Shown: one piece after another, positions 7,040-14,004 of the stretch
How positions within the stretch are numbered: position 1 is the stretch's first letter
Layout of the letters: each line of letters starts with the position of its first letter
DNA from: a virus
Reading direction: 5' to 3' (one strand)
Virus record (IMG/VR): IMGVR_UViG_3300029448_007835
Location: 1-24,892 of that record
Length of the DNA stretch: 24,892 nucleotides
Notes under the pieces: generated by a model
Database searches by the model: none
Told to the model about the DNA's origin: nothing
What the model saw: only the letters and a program-made list of their open reading frames with translations
Program-made: the position numbers and the translations under genes

Positions 7040-7945
7040 CTAGTCTTCAGCAGCTAGTTTAGAGAAATATGACATAGTGTCATCATCCTCCTCATCATCA
7101 CTACTTACACTAGATGGTTCGGAAGGTTCTACAGTCTTCATTGGAGCCGTCTCTGCGGTCGTAGACAAGTCTTCCTGTTGCTGAGGAGTAAAGTTACCCC
7201 CAACACCCAGAACCGCATCCAGACGAGCCTTCAACTCCTCATAGGACTTGTAGTTAGCAGGATCAGTAAACTCTTGAAGAGAGTAACACTGTGCATAGAT
7301 ACGTTCCATGTCTGGATCGTCTGACAGTGCATCAGGATTTGCAAACTCAGAACGATCGTAGTTCCGATAGCCTTCAACCTGACGAATCTTGAGTTTAAAG
7401 TCTGCGCCATCCCAAAGATCAAAAGGATTAACAGGGTCTTCATCTTGGAACTGTGGCTGCATAGAGTCCATCAGTTTATCAAAGATCTTCTTGCCATATA
7501 CGTACAAGAATACCTTACCCTCGTTCTGAGGGTTCTCTGGATCAGACACTATGTAAATATTCGATACATAGTGCAACCGACGTTTCTGACGACGAGCAGT
7601 TTCTTTATCTGCATCAACACCAGAGTTCCAGAGGCGTGAGTTTACCTCACTGACAGGATCCTTTTGACCGATAGAAGTCAACGATTTCTCGATGTACCAC
7701 ATGCCAGTGGTATCACCTTTAAAACCGTGGTCCCAATAACGCACCCATGGCAACTCTTCACCTTCAGGAGCTGGCAGGAAACGAATGACAGCGTAGCCAT
7801 TCCCTGCTTTATCTACTGTTGGTTTCCAAATACGTTCATCCGGACCATTATTATTTGAAGAAGCATTTTCATCCAGCTTTGCAGCCGCAGAAACCAGCTT
7901 TTCAATAGATGAACCACGAGAGCGTTTGAGATTCGAAAGTGACAT
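7040..7945 (-). CDS. 32: Single-stranded DNA-binding protein, gp32
   Basis: 301 residues, T4 gp32 family. Visible are the N-terminal self-association region (SNLKRSRGSSIEKL), KAGNGYAVIRFLP (~46-58), DHGFKGDTTGMWYIEKS (~72-88), NEGKVFLYVYGKKIFDK (~141-157), DFKLKIRQVEGYRNYD (~182-197) and an acidic C-tail (SSDDEEDDD) that in T4 binds replication proteins. It coats ssDNA in replication, recombination and repair. In T4 a zinc is held by one His and three Cys. Here the His-like position is kept (DHGFK), but the Cys sites are replaced (EKS, KDPVSE) and the only Cys in the protein is near residue 220. The ribosome site AAGGAAAA lies upstream of the ATG. It is expressed from its own promoter (7983-8011) and ends at a strong terminator. 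Confidence 0.95.
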   Translation of the reverse strand: MSLSNLKRSRGSSIEKLVSAAAKLDENASSNNNGPDERIWKPTVDKAGNGYAVIRFLPAPEGEELPWVRYWDHGFKGDTTGMWYIEKSLTSIGQKDPVSEVNSRLWNSGVDADKETARRQKRRLHYVSNIYIVSDPENPQNEGKVFLYVYGKKIFDKLMDSMQPQFQDEDPVNPFDLWDGADFKLKIRQVEGYRNYDRSEFANPDALSDDPDMERIYAQCYSLQEFTDPANYKSYEELKARLDAVLGVGGNFTPQQQEDLSTTAETAPMKTVEPSEPSSVSSDDEEDDDTMSYFSKLAAED

Positions 7946-7982
7946 AATTGTATTTTCCTTATATTACAGTGTATGGTATATT

Positions 7983-8011
7983 AATATACTATATGTTTTA
8001 GTGAATGTCAA
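7983..8011 (-). promoter_or_regulatory. Early sigma70-type promoter of gp32
   Basis: On the minus strand TTGACA (8011-8006), a 17-base spacer and TATATT (7988-7983): a near-consensus host promoter, with a start near 7976. The -35 overlaps the stop codon of the upstream small gene. The -10 lies in a perfect 14-bp palindrome (GTATATTAATATAC, 7976-7989) that could also be an operator or leader structure. Confidence 0.8.
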
Positions 8012-8211
8012 TCATTTTTTTCAAAGGTGATTGAGCCTTTTTCTACCTCCATAGATTCTGGAGATTCTTTTTTAGTGAGCAATGTTTCTAAATCAGGATA
8101 TATTGTGATATACCCATCTTGCTCAATTAATTCATATTCTTTAAAGAGTTCCAGCTGTTTCGGAACAGATGCATTCGCACTCTCCGATTGCTGGAGATTC
8201 CGATTGATCAT
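8008..8211 (-). CDS. Small acidic protein of unknown function
   Basis: 67 residues from the ATG at 8211, chosen because AGGAGG lies 6 bases upstream on the coding strand. The longer frame back to 8286 lacks such a site and runs deeper into the preceding gene. The sequence (MINRNLQQSESANASVPKQLELF, then EYELIEQDGYITIYPDLETLL) has no motif I recognise, no membrane segment and an acidic C-terminus. It overlaps the end of the lipoprotein-like gene by 71 bases in another frame. It lies between gp33 and gp32, where T4 has the helicase loader gene 59, but is far too short to be gp59. Its stop codon is part of the gp32 promoter -35. Confidence 0.5.
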   Translation of the reverse strand: MINRNLQQSESANASVPKQLELFKEYELIEQDGYITIYPDLETLLTKKESPESMEVEKGSITFEKND

Positions 8212-8485
8212 CTGGTACCTCCTCTGGTATTTCTTCTTCAGTAACGACATCATCAAAGGTTCCAGATCGTTCATCATCTGCAACATCAGTTTGTAATTCT
8301 GGTTCTGTTGGTGCTTCTTCTGTAGGTTCCTCGATTGGTTCCTGAATTACAGGATCATCGTTATTGAACCTATCTAAAATAGTATCTCTGTAGAAATAGC
8401 CACATCCAGCGATACCAAGAAAGACTAGAATGAATGGGATGTAAATTCCGATTAAACGTAACATAAAATTCCTCAATTTTTTCAT
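8141..8485 (-). CDS. Membrane-anchored or lipoprotein-like acidic protein
   Basis: 114 residues. The basic start MKKLRNFMLRLIG is followed by a hydrophobic stretch ending LGIAGC (Cys about residue 28), which fits a lipobox ([LVI]-A-G-C); a plain N-terminal membrane anchor is the alternative. The rest is a Glu/Asp/Pro-rich linker (EEPTEEAPTEPE) and a Cys-rich end (GECECICSE). The start overlaps the gp33 stop (ATGA), so it is translationally coupled. No known family was recognised. Embedded overlap with the next gene recalls some spanin pairs, but the second partner has no signal, so I do not call it one. Confidence 0.6.
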   Translation of the reverse strand: MKKLRNFMLRLIGIYIPFILVFLGIAGCGYFYRDTILDRFNNDDPVIQEPIEEPTEEAPTEPELQTDVADDERSGTFDDVVTEEEIPEEVPDDQSESPAIGECECICSETAGTL

Positions 8486-8709
8486 AAGGGTAGCTTATTA
8501 ACCTTTTCTAAATAATTTAAATCTCGAGCTTCTGCTTCTATCTTATCTTTGATACTCATATTTAGTAGTGTTGATACCTGCGAGGGATCGATCATATTCT
8601 CATCACAAATTAGTAGAACAGCATCCATGTACGGATGTTTACATCTCTGCACAGAGGCTTCTACGAGAGCACAAAAATTTTCTTTGGTCAATACTTTATC
8701 TTCAATCAT
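8482..8709 (-). CDS. 33: Late-transcription coactivator, gp33-like
   Basis: 75 residues. The pattern KHPYMDAVLLICDENMIDPSQV followed by NMSIKDKIEAEARDLNYLEK matches the short gp33 proteins of marine T4-type phages, notably the IEAEA-LNYL motif. gp33 binds the beta-flap of RNA polymerase and the sliding clamp, so that the gp55-containing polymerase fires at TATAAATA promoters, such as those at 2580, 2604 and 13991. T4 gp33 is 112 residues; the short form is usual in cyanophage-like genomes. Position upstream of gp32 agrees with T4 order (33-59-32), though no gp59 is present between. It overlaps the radical SAM gene stop by ATGA. Confidence 0.75.
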   Translation of the reverse strand: MIEDKVLTKENFCALVEASVQRCKHPYMDAVLLICDENMIDPSQVSTLLNMSIKDKIEAEARDLNYLEKVNKLPL

Positions 8710-9575
8710 AGAGTTAACTCATCCATTTTTATTAAGTTCTCAACATCCACTCTGACCTCTTTATTTAAAGGAGCATTTCTATTACAATTTTGACAAGCAG
8801 GCAATCCCTCTCTACTATTTTCGCAAACTAATTTTTTTCTGTAATAGCTTATAGTTTCATTATAATTTAAAAACTCTGATATATTCTCTTTATATATGTT
8901 ACCTAAAACTAAGGGAGTCCAATCATCACAACAAAGATTATAATCACCATTCCAATTAATGTATATTATATGAGTTAATTTTCTACAGCTTTTGTCAGTA
9001 AAATCGTAGAAGCTTTCTCCGAGAAACCCAGCACGATTAGTCATACCCTCAATATTGCCTGTTCCATATTTTGATTTGACATTGGGATTGTTTCCAGAAG
9101 TTTTAGGAGTAGCGTATTCATTGTAGTTTAGTCCGACATCTGGCTTAATATCAACATGTACGTTCTCATAATTTTTATATTTTTCTAAGATTAATCTTTG
9201 CTGTTTTTCATCTGTAGTATAAACATCATATTTTACTTTAAACTTATTCCCATATGGTTCTAAAAATTTCTCAAGTAAATGTAATCTCTTGCCATTCGTT
9301 GTGATATTGACTTGTTTAATATTTGCACATTCAAGAAACAGCTGTACAATTTTATCAAAATTTTTAGTTAGAGTAGGTTCTCCTCTTCCTGCGAATGTTA
9401 CCTTTCCCTTAAAATTGCAATTTTCTATTTGCTTTATAATCTCTTTTGCGGTATCAATCGACATATGCAAGTTTTGATTAGGATATCCATGCGCTCTTGG
9501 GCAGAAAGAGCACTGCAAATTACAGAGCTCTGTTGGATTAATTTCGATAGCCCTAATTAAACTAAAATGGTCCAT
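8706..9575 (-). CDS. Radical SAM/SPASM domain enzyme
   Basis: 289 residues from the ATG at 9575. This start forms a TAATG overlap with the upstream stop, as at other junctions; a TTG nine bases further upstream is less likely. The radical SAM cluster motif CNLQCSFC is at residues ~18-25, followed by GRGEPTLTKNF. The C-terminal third has SPASM-type Cys groups (CRKL, LCCDDW with LGNIYKE, then CENSREGLPACQNC) expected to hold extra iron-sulfur clusters. Such enzymes use S-adenosylmethionine to start radical chemistry on peptides, sugars or cofactors; the substrate is unknown. It belongs to an accessory run with a GT2 enzyme and GMP reductase, inserted just before gp33. All cluster Cys appear intact, so it should be active. 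Confidence 0.8.
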   Translation of the reverse strand: MDHFSLIRAIEINPTELCNLQCSFCPRAHGYPNQNLHMSIDTAKEIIKQIENCNFKGKVTFAGRGEPTLTKNFDKIVQLFLECANIKQVNITTNGKRLHLLEKFLEPYGNKFKVKYDVYTTDEKQQRLILEKYKNYENVHVDIKPDVGLNYNEYATPKTSGNNPNVKSKYGTGNIEGMTNRAGFLGESFYDFTDKSCRKLTHIIYINWNGDYNLCCDDWTPLVLGNIYKENISEFLNYNETISYYRKKLVCENSREGLPACQNCNRNAPLNKEVRVDVENLIKMDELTL

Positions 9576-9766
9576 TAATACCAATCGCTACCAGATCCAT
9601 TTCGATCAGAGAGATATTCGTTGTACCCATCTAGACCACTTACGATTTCTTTAATATCATGAGAGTGCGCATACTCTTCATCATAAGCAGCGAGAGAATC
9701 TAGACGCTTACTAGCTGCGAATTGCTTGTTTTGTTTTTTACCTACGGCACGTTTGTTCAAAGACAT
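9575..9766 (-). CDS. Small hydrophilic protein of unknown function
   Basis: 63 residues: a basic N-terminus (MSLNKRAVGKKQNKQF) followed by an acidic, Tyr-rich C-terminus ending SGSDWY. No family, signal or membrane segment was recognised. It overlaps the GT2 gene end by 10 bases and the radical SAM start by one base (TAATG), which supports real translation within the operon. A short basic-acidic protein beside a radical SAM/SPASM enzyme could in principle be its peptide substrate, but it lacks the Cys/Gly-rich core typical of known precursors. That idea is speculation. Confidence 0.5.
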   Translation of the reverse strand: MSLNKRAVGKKQNKQFAASKRLDSLAAYDEEYAHSHDIKEIVSGLDGYNEYLSDRNGSGSDWY

Positions 9767-10425
9767 ATTTTATTCCATTCAAAAGTTAACATTTTATGTT
9801 TATGCCAGTCCAAAGGATTAGCAGAGGAGTTAATTCTAATCTCAGCCTCTTTAGCTTTATTCTTTTTCATTTGTTCTTCGGATTGTCGAGTTATTCCAGG
9901 CATTCCTTTTAACGTTCTAGTAAGAAGAGTGCTATTCCATGCGTTTAACATTTCTCTAGAGAACAATTTATCAAGGCGATCTTGCATTAAAAATGTTCCC
10001 CAGCGATATCCATTTAACCTTTCATCATAACCACCAGCAGCGAGGAAATATTTACTAGGAATCATGAACTGATTGTCACCAAACCAAAGCCATTCATTTT
10101 CTTCAAGTTCAACAAACCTTATTATATCGTCAAAAGTTTCAGAAGTCAATATATGATCAACATCTAAAAAGGTAGCCCATTCAGTTTTACATTGAGTTGC
10201 GGCAAGATTCCTAGCCGCATGAGAATTAAATCCGATATCTTCTTTAATCTCATATAAACTTATATTCTCATTTTTAAACTTTGTCAAGACTTTTTTTGCG
10301 GGAAATTTAGAGGATGCATCATCAACGATAATTAAGTGACTGAACACATCCTCTTGAAAATTATATTCTATATATTTTTCAAGATAATCAGGATCTTCAT
10401 AATAAGTTGTAACTAATGTGTTCAT
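9757..10425 (-). CDS. Family 2-like glycosyltransferase
   Basis: 222 residues with a GT-A fold pattern: MNTLVTTYYEDPDYLEKYI, LIIVDDASSK (~31-40, nucleotide-sugar binding), GFNSHAARNLA (~65-75) and ATFLDVDHIL, with the metal-binding DVD at about 88-90. A later GGYDERLNGYRWG resembles the acceptor-binding segment of GT2 and GT27-type enzymes. It transfers a sugar from a nucleotide donor to an unknown acceptor. It starts in an ATGA overlap with the GMP reductase stop and is probably cytoplasmic, as no membrane helix is visible. Likely part of the glycan-modifying functions of this phage. Confidence 0.75.
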   Translation of the reverse strand: MNTLVTTYYEDPDYLEKYIEYNFQEDVFSHLIIVDDASSKFPAKKVLTKFKNENISLYEIKEDIGFNSHAARNLAATQCKTEWATFLDVDHILTSETFDDIIRFVELEENEWLWFGDNQFMIPSKYFLAAGGYDERLNGYRWGTFLMQDRLDKLFSREMLNAWNSTLLTRTLKGMPGITRQSEEQMKKNKAKEAEIRINSSANPLDWHKHKMLTFEWNKICL

Positions 10426-11594
10426 TTAAAAACATTATTTACCTGATTATTAACTTTAACAAATTTTCCAAAAACTGACATTTTTCTCAAATTTGGAGAA
10501 TTAATATACGTGCAAGCTGATCGAAGTCCTCCTAAGATGTCATCAATAGTATCCTGAACTGGTCCTTTATATGGGATTAAAACTTCTTTACCTTCTGCAG
10601 CACGATATCCTTTTAGTCCGCCATTATGTTTATCATTAGCAGTTTTAGAACTCATACCATAAAACTGAACATATTTTTTCTCATCTATAACTGGAACAAA
10701 TCCAGAACCTTGTGGATGCATCATCCGCTCATCGCTCTCTACATACTTTTTAATGATTTCACCCCCACCCTCATCATGTCCAGCTAACATACCGCCGAGC
10801 ATAACAAAATCAGCGCCAGATACAAAAGCTTTAGCGATATCTCCTGGGTTTGTGCAACCACCATCAGAACAAACAAATAATTTACGCCTCATGCTAAGAT
10901 TAATCTGCCGTGCCTGTTTAGATACTTCTAAGATAGCGGATAGCTGTGGATATCCAACTCCAGTTTTAATTCTGGTAGTACATACACTACCTGTACCGAT
11001 ACCAACTTTAACACAATCAGCTCCTGCCATGTATAAATTTAAAGCATGCTCTGAAGTTACAATATTACCCACCATAATAAAAGATTTGTCTCCACAAGTC
11101 TCTCTTACCCTACTTACGAAATGTGGAATATTTGGCAAATATCCGTTTGGAGTATCAATACAAATATTTTTAAATTTATGTTTATGTTGTTCGACTCTAT
11201 CTAGATCAGATTCATTAATCCCAATAGTTAAAAATGCTAGTTCTGGTTCTTGTATTGTATCTAATTCATCATCAGTAATAGATTTAACTAAAGATGTCAT
11301 CATTTTATTTTTACGTAATTGATTATGCATTTCTACTGTACCAACTCCATCCATGTTAGAAGCGATAATCGGTACTGCAAGAATTTTGACTGTAGTGTCA
11401 GTATCAACTTTACTACCTGCTAATCGTGTCCAAGGATCTGAGCGAAAAGAGCTAATTAAACTCACATCGTTTCTAGATAAAATATCTTTATTATTACTTT
11501 TGATCGCAGCTGACACCTCTGTTGAATTTTTTCCCGGAACAATCAACACATCAGAAAAATCGAGCTTAGTGTCATCTGAATAAAATTTGGTCAT
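10422..11594 (-). CDS. guaC: GMP reductase (IMPDH/GMPR family)
   Basis: 390 residues. LDFSDVLIVP near the N-terminus, PIIASNMDGVGT (~75-86), the active-site loop GIGTGSVCTTR with catalytic Cys ~205, GVGYPQLSA, SDGGCTNPGDIAKAF, FVMLGGMLAG, FYGMSS, YRAAEGKEVLIPYKG and ILGGLRSACTY match GMP reductases rather than IMP dehydrogenases: there is no CBS pair, and the loop is of GSVCTTR type with the GMPR-style C-terminus. It would convert GMP with NADPH to IMP and ammonia. It is longer than E. coli GuaC (347), mainly by inserts around residues 25-70. The usual Pro of the active loop is Thr. As an auxiliary metabolic gene it could rebalance host purines toward A for an AT-rich phage genome. The coding strand has an A/G-rich ribosome site upstream. 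Confidence 0.88.
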   Translation of the reverse strand: MTKFYSDDTKLDFSDVLIVPGKNSTEVSAAIKSNNKDILSRNDVSLISSFRSDPWTRLAGSKVDTDTTVKILAVPIIASNMDGVGTVEMHNQLRKNKMMTSLVKSITDDELDTIQEPELAFLTIGINESDLDRVEQHKHKFKNICIDTPNGYLPNIPHFVSRVRETCGDKSFIMVGNIVTSEHALNLYMAGADCVKVGIGTGSVCTTRIKTGVGYPQLSAILEVSKQARQINLSMRRKLFVCSDGGCTNPGDIAKAFVSGADFVMLGGMLAGHDEGGGEIIKKYVESDERMMHPQGSGFVPVIDEKKYVQFYGMSSKTANDKHNGGLKGYRAAEGKEVLIPYKGPVQDTIDDILGGLRSACTYINSPNLRKMSVFGKFVKVNNQVNNVFK

Positions 11595-11629
11595 AAAATA
11601 TACTCTTTTCTTTGTTTGTATATGCTATT

Positions 11630-12340
11630 TTACTGATAATGTTTTTTACTATGTGCAAAATCTCTATACCAATAAGCTAGTTTACTCGCAAAACTTCGCC
11701 GCTGCTGGGTCTCTTCTTTTTCTGTTTGAATACAAAAATTAGATGTCCATCTTTCTCTTTTAAAAGGAAGTAACTGAACTAGTGGTGTTCCTTTCTGAAT
11801 AATAAACTCACCATCTCCCCCTCTCCATATAAAAGGAAAATTTACACTGTGCATTAAATCGGTATCCACTATTCCTGGAAGAACCTCAAAATCTAGATCA
11901 TGATATGAGGGTGGGAAAAATTTAACAGAATATCCTTTTTTCGTATAAATTCTCCATGGATTTATAAATTTAAATAACACACCTCCGACAGAAAATTTTT
12001 CCAATGGGGTGCTTTTAATTTGCTCAACAGAATGAGACTCGATTAATAATGATTCCTCATCGCTCCACCGTGTAAACATTTCTGAACCGTCTTTAAAAAT
12101 ATAAAGGTCTTGGGGCATAGTGATAATATACCCAGATAAAAGTTCATCCTGTATGGGAATACATGCTTTAATTGATAGGTTAGCACCACTTTCTTGATTT
12201 GGCATAACTGGCATTTTAGAGGCGTCAGAAATATGTACGTTCATTTTCTTATACCAATCAGGAACTAACTTTTTCGCTGGCGTCGGATTATCCACAACAT
12301 TATACAGCGACTCTTCAATTTTAAAAGTTATTTCACTCAT
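11630..12340 (-). CDS. Conserved protein of unknown function (DUF6065-like, tentative)
   Basis: 236 residues, soluble, no signal. Features are TPAKKLVPDWYKKM (~20-33), CIPIQDELLSGYIITMPQDLYI (~60-81), FKFINPWRIYTKKGYSVKFFPP (~123-144), then DLMHSVNFPFIWRGG and KGTPLVQLLPFKRERW near the C-terminus. This layout (a P-D-W-Y start, a GY-I-P-D strand, paired 'G-P' strands and a final G-P-Q-P strand) is one I have seen in hypothetical proteins of phages and sugar gene clusters, resembling DUF6065, but the assignment is from memory of pattern only. It lies between the polysaccharide-like protein and GMP reductase. No catalytic motif is visible. Confidence 0.6.
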   Translation of the reverse strand: MSEITFKIEESLYNVVDNPTPAKKLVPDWYKKMNVHISDASKMPVMPNQESGANLSIKACIPIQDELLSGYIITMPQDLYIFKDGSEMFTRWSDEESLLIESHSVEQIKSTPLEKFSVGGVLFKFINPWRIYTKKGYSVKFFPPSYHDLDFEVLPGIVDTDLMHSVNFPFIWRGGDGEFIIQKGTPLVQLLPFKRERWTSNFCIQTEKEETQQRRSFASKLAYWYRDFAHSKKHYQ

Positions 12341-12370
12341 TCAATTTTTACCATATTATAAAACTTATGA

Positions 12371-13276
12371 TTATTTTTCGCTACTCAGATTTGCCCAAAG
12401 CCCATAGTCAAATTTAGGGAGGATCGGAGCATATTTACCTCGTAACTCTGTCGCAGTATTATAGTAAGATTTTATTTCAGCTTCAATAACTTCATCACTA
12501 TCATTAATATTTAAAATTCCAGTATAATTATCAAAGAATTTCCAAAGGGTTTGCTGTTTTTTAATTGTAGTAAGATCGCTGAATTTATTAACATAGTCGT
12601 AAATAGTAAAATATGTACCCGCTTGATTAATTGCTAGGCGACTGATACTTTCGGCTGGCTTGCCCATATCAATGGCATATAATCCCATTTCTGAATTTTC
12701 TGTATAAAACACTTTTGATGCTTGCTTTAAAATGTCCACTCCAGAAAACTCAGGTCCAATAATTCTATAATACCCATATCTCATCCCAATTCTTCTTAGC
12801 ATCTCATCATTGGTTAAGGGATGTACTTTTATAATATTTTTAGGATCCATCATAACCTTATCTAATAAGGCATAATCGATTAACTTTTCTAGATTCGAAC
12901 CAGGAAGAAATACAACTCCATCAATACCGCTCTTTTGAAGATCGCCATCAAAGCTGTTCGTTTCATACTTATCAGCTAAAGTAAAAATACTGCTTTTTGT
13001 TTTTACAAGTTTACTCATGCTCATTGTGTATCGAGCATTAAATTCTGGCGACATTGTCGTTACATAGAACCAATTATTAAAATTAGTATATGTAAATTCA
13101 GTAAAATATGGTTGCTGTAATGGTGCTACATCAAAAGAGGCAGTTAAGGGACAATTAGATTTGATAATTTCCTCAACCTCTTTTAACCTTTCTACATTTG
13201 CTGTAGGTTTTAGGTCTCCGATCCTAGAATCGTCTGATAAATTTTCTTTAATTGTTTGTGATTTTACGCTTTCCAT
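12371..13276 (-). CDS. Polysaccharide-biosynthesis/GT-B-like protein
   Basis: 301 residues. The central region KNIIKVHPLTNDEMLRR (~145-162), then YYRIIGPEFSGVDILKQ and VFYTENSEMGLYAIDMGKP, is the pattern of the C-terminal nucleotide-binding half of capsule polysaccharide synthesis proteins and GT-B transferases (HP loop, then an E-S-x-G-L-A-G-P region). The N-terminal ~45 residues are charged and probably disordered. No membrane segment is seen. AAAGGAAC upstream of the ATG serves as ribosome site. The gene directly follows the repeat-rich fibre gene under the same late promoter, so it may add sugars to a virion protein. That target is inference. Confidence 0.55.
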   Translation of the reverse strand: MESVKSQTIKENLSDDSRIGDLKPTANVERLKEVEEIIKSNCPLTASFDVAPLQQPYFTEFTYTNFNNWFYVTTMSPEFNARYTMSMSKLVKTKSSIFTLADKYETNSFDGDLQKSGIDGVVFLPGSNLEKLIDYALLDKVMMDPKNIIKVHPLTNDEMLRRIGMRYGYYRIIGPEFSGVDILKQASKVFYTENSEMGLYAIDMGKPAESISRLAINQAGTYFTIYDYVNKFSDLTTIKKQQTLWKFFDNYTGILNINDSDEVIEAEIKSYYNTATELRGKYAPILPKFDYGLWANLSSEK

Positions 13277-13287
13277 CGAAAGTTCCT

Positions 13288-13956
13288 TTAAGTCGGAGGA
13301 GTTGGATTATATCTGGATAGCTTTACGGTCCCGATGGAAGACTGAGTTGCCACTGAAGTGTTAAAGGTAGTAACACCCCCAGTGCCTCGGGAGGTAAATC
13401 TTCCTGTTTGACCAGTGGTGGAAAAACTCGTTGATCTATTTGTAAAGCCGATAGTTAATCTATTGGTGGTTGCGGAGGTATTACCACTAGTGAAACGGGA
13501 GGTGGTTCTGCTTGTGAAACTAAAAGGATTGTTAGTAGTAAAGCTAGTAGTAAATGATGTATTACCAGTGGTTATAAAATTTGTAGTAAAACTTGTATTG
13601 CCAGAAGTAGAGAATGATGTGTTTGCAGATGTAGTTCCGGTAGTATTAAAAAATGTAGTAAAGATAGTAATCCCACTAGTAACAGCACTAGTGCTTCGAG
13701 TAGTGTTAAATTCAGGGCCAGTTGTTTGGGTATCCACCGTAATTAGTTCAGTTTTATTATAAAAATCACTAAAGCTCAAAGCACCAGAAGCAGGAATTGT
13801 TTCGTTATTTGCGGTATTGGTTCCTTGATTGTAATATTCAGATAAACTATGAGGAACATCTCCACCAAATCTAACGGAAATACTTCTATCACTTCCAGCT
13901 GTATCACCTACTGAAAGCGCACCTGAAGCTGGAAGAAATGTTCTAGTCAAGCTCAT
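13288..13956 (-). CDS. Thr/Ser-rich repeat fibre-like structural protein
   Basis: 222 residues. The N-terminal part has two copies of an ASGALS motif (LPASGALSVGD ~8-18 and IPASGALSFSDFYN ~54-67), a unit common at attachment regions of marine phage fibre and tail proteins. Residues ~84-204 are a low-complexity array of T, S, N, G, F and R in which 12-residue units can be followed (TSANTSFSTSGN, TSFTTNFITTGN, TSFTTSFTTNNP and weaker ones), with Phe at positions 3 and 7. This suggests a beta-structured shaft. An exact late promoter lies upstream (13991-13998), as expected for a virion protein. The receptor or function is unknown. The many Thr and Ser could be glycosylation sites. Confidence 0.6.
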   Translation of the reverse strand: MSLTRTFLPASGALSVGDTAGSDRSISVRFGGDVPHSLSEYYNQGTNTANNETIPASGALSFSDFYNKTELITVDTQTTGPEFNTTRSTSAVTSGITIFTTFFNTTGTTSANTSFSTSGNTSFTTNFITTGNTSFTTSFTTNNPFSFTSRTTSRFTSGNTSATTNRLTIGFTNRSTSFSTTGQTGRFTSRGTGGVTTFNTSVATQSSIGTVKLSRYNPTPPT

Positions 13957-13990
13957 ATGCTTTACAACCTATTACTATAAAATATAGTAG

Positions 13991-13998
13991 TATTTATA
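13991..13998 (-). promoter_or_regulatory. T4-type late promoter for the fibre-like gene
   Basis: The plus strand reads TATTTATA, an exact TATAAATA on the minus strand, with a start expected near 13985 and about 30 bases of leader to the ATG at 13956. A small inverted repeat (ACTATA/TATAGT, 13974-13988) spans the start site. Confidence 0.75.
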
Positions 13999-14004
13999 TA
14001 TCGC

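Noticed and set aside
8212-8286. Longer start (ATG at 8286) for the small gene ending at 8008
   Set aside because: The AGGAGG site with ideal spacing precedes the ATG at 8211, and the extra residues read like a shadow of the overlapping lipoprotein-like gene.
9576-9584. TTG start three codons upstream for the radical SAM gene
   Set aside because: The ATG at 9575 forms the TAATG junction seen repeatedly in this genome, and the conserved N-terminus begins after it.
10753-11322. A 189-codon plus-strand open frame inside the GMP reductase gene
   Set aside because: It is antisense to a fully conserved enzyme and lacks any family feature or ribosome site.
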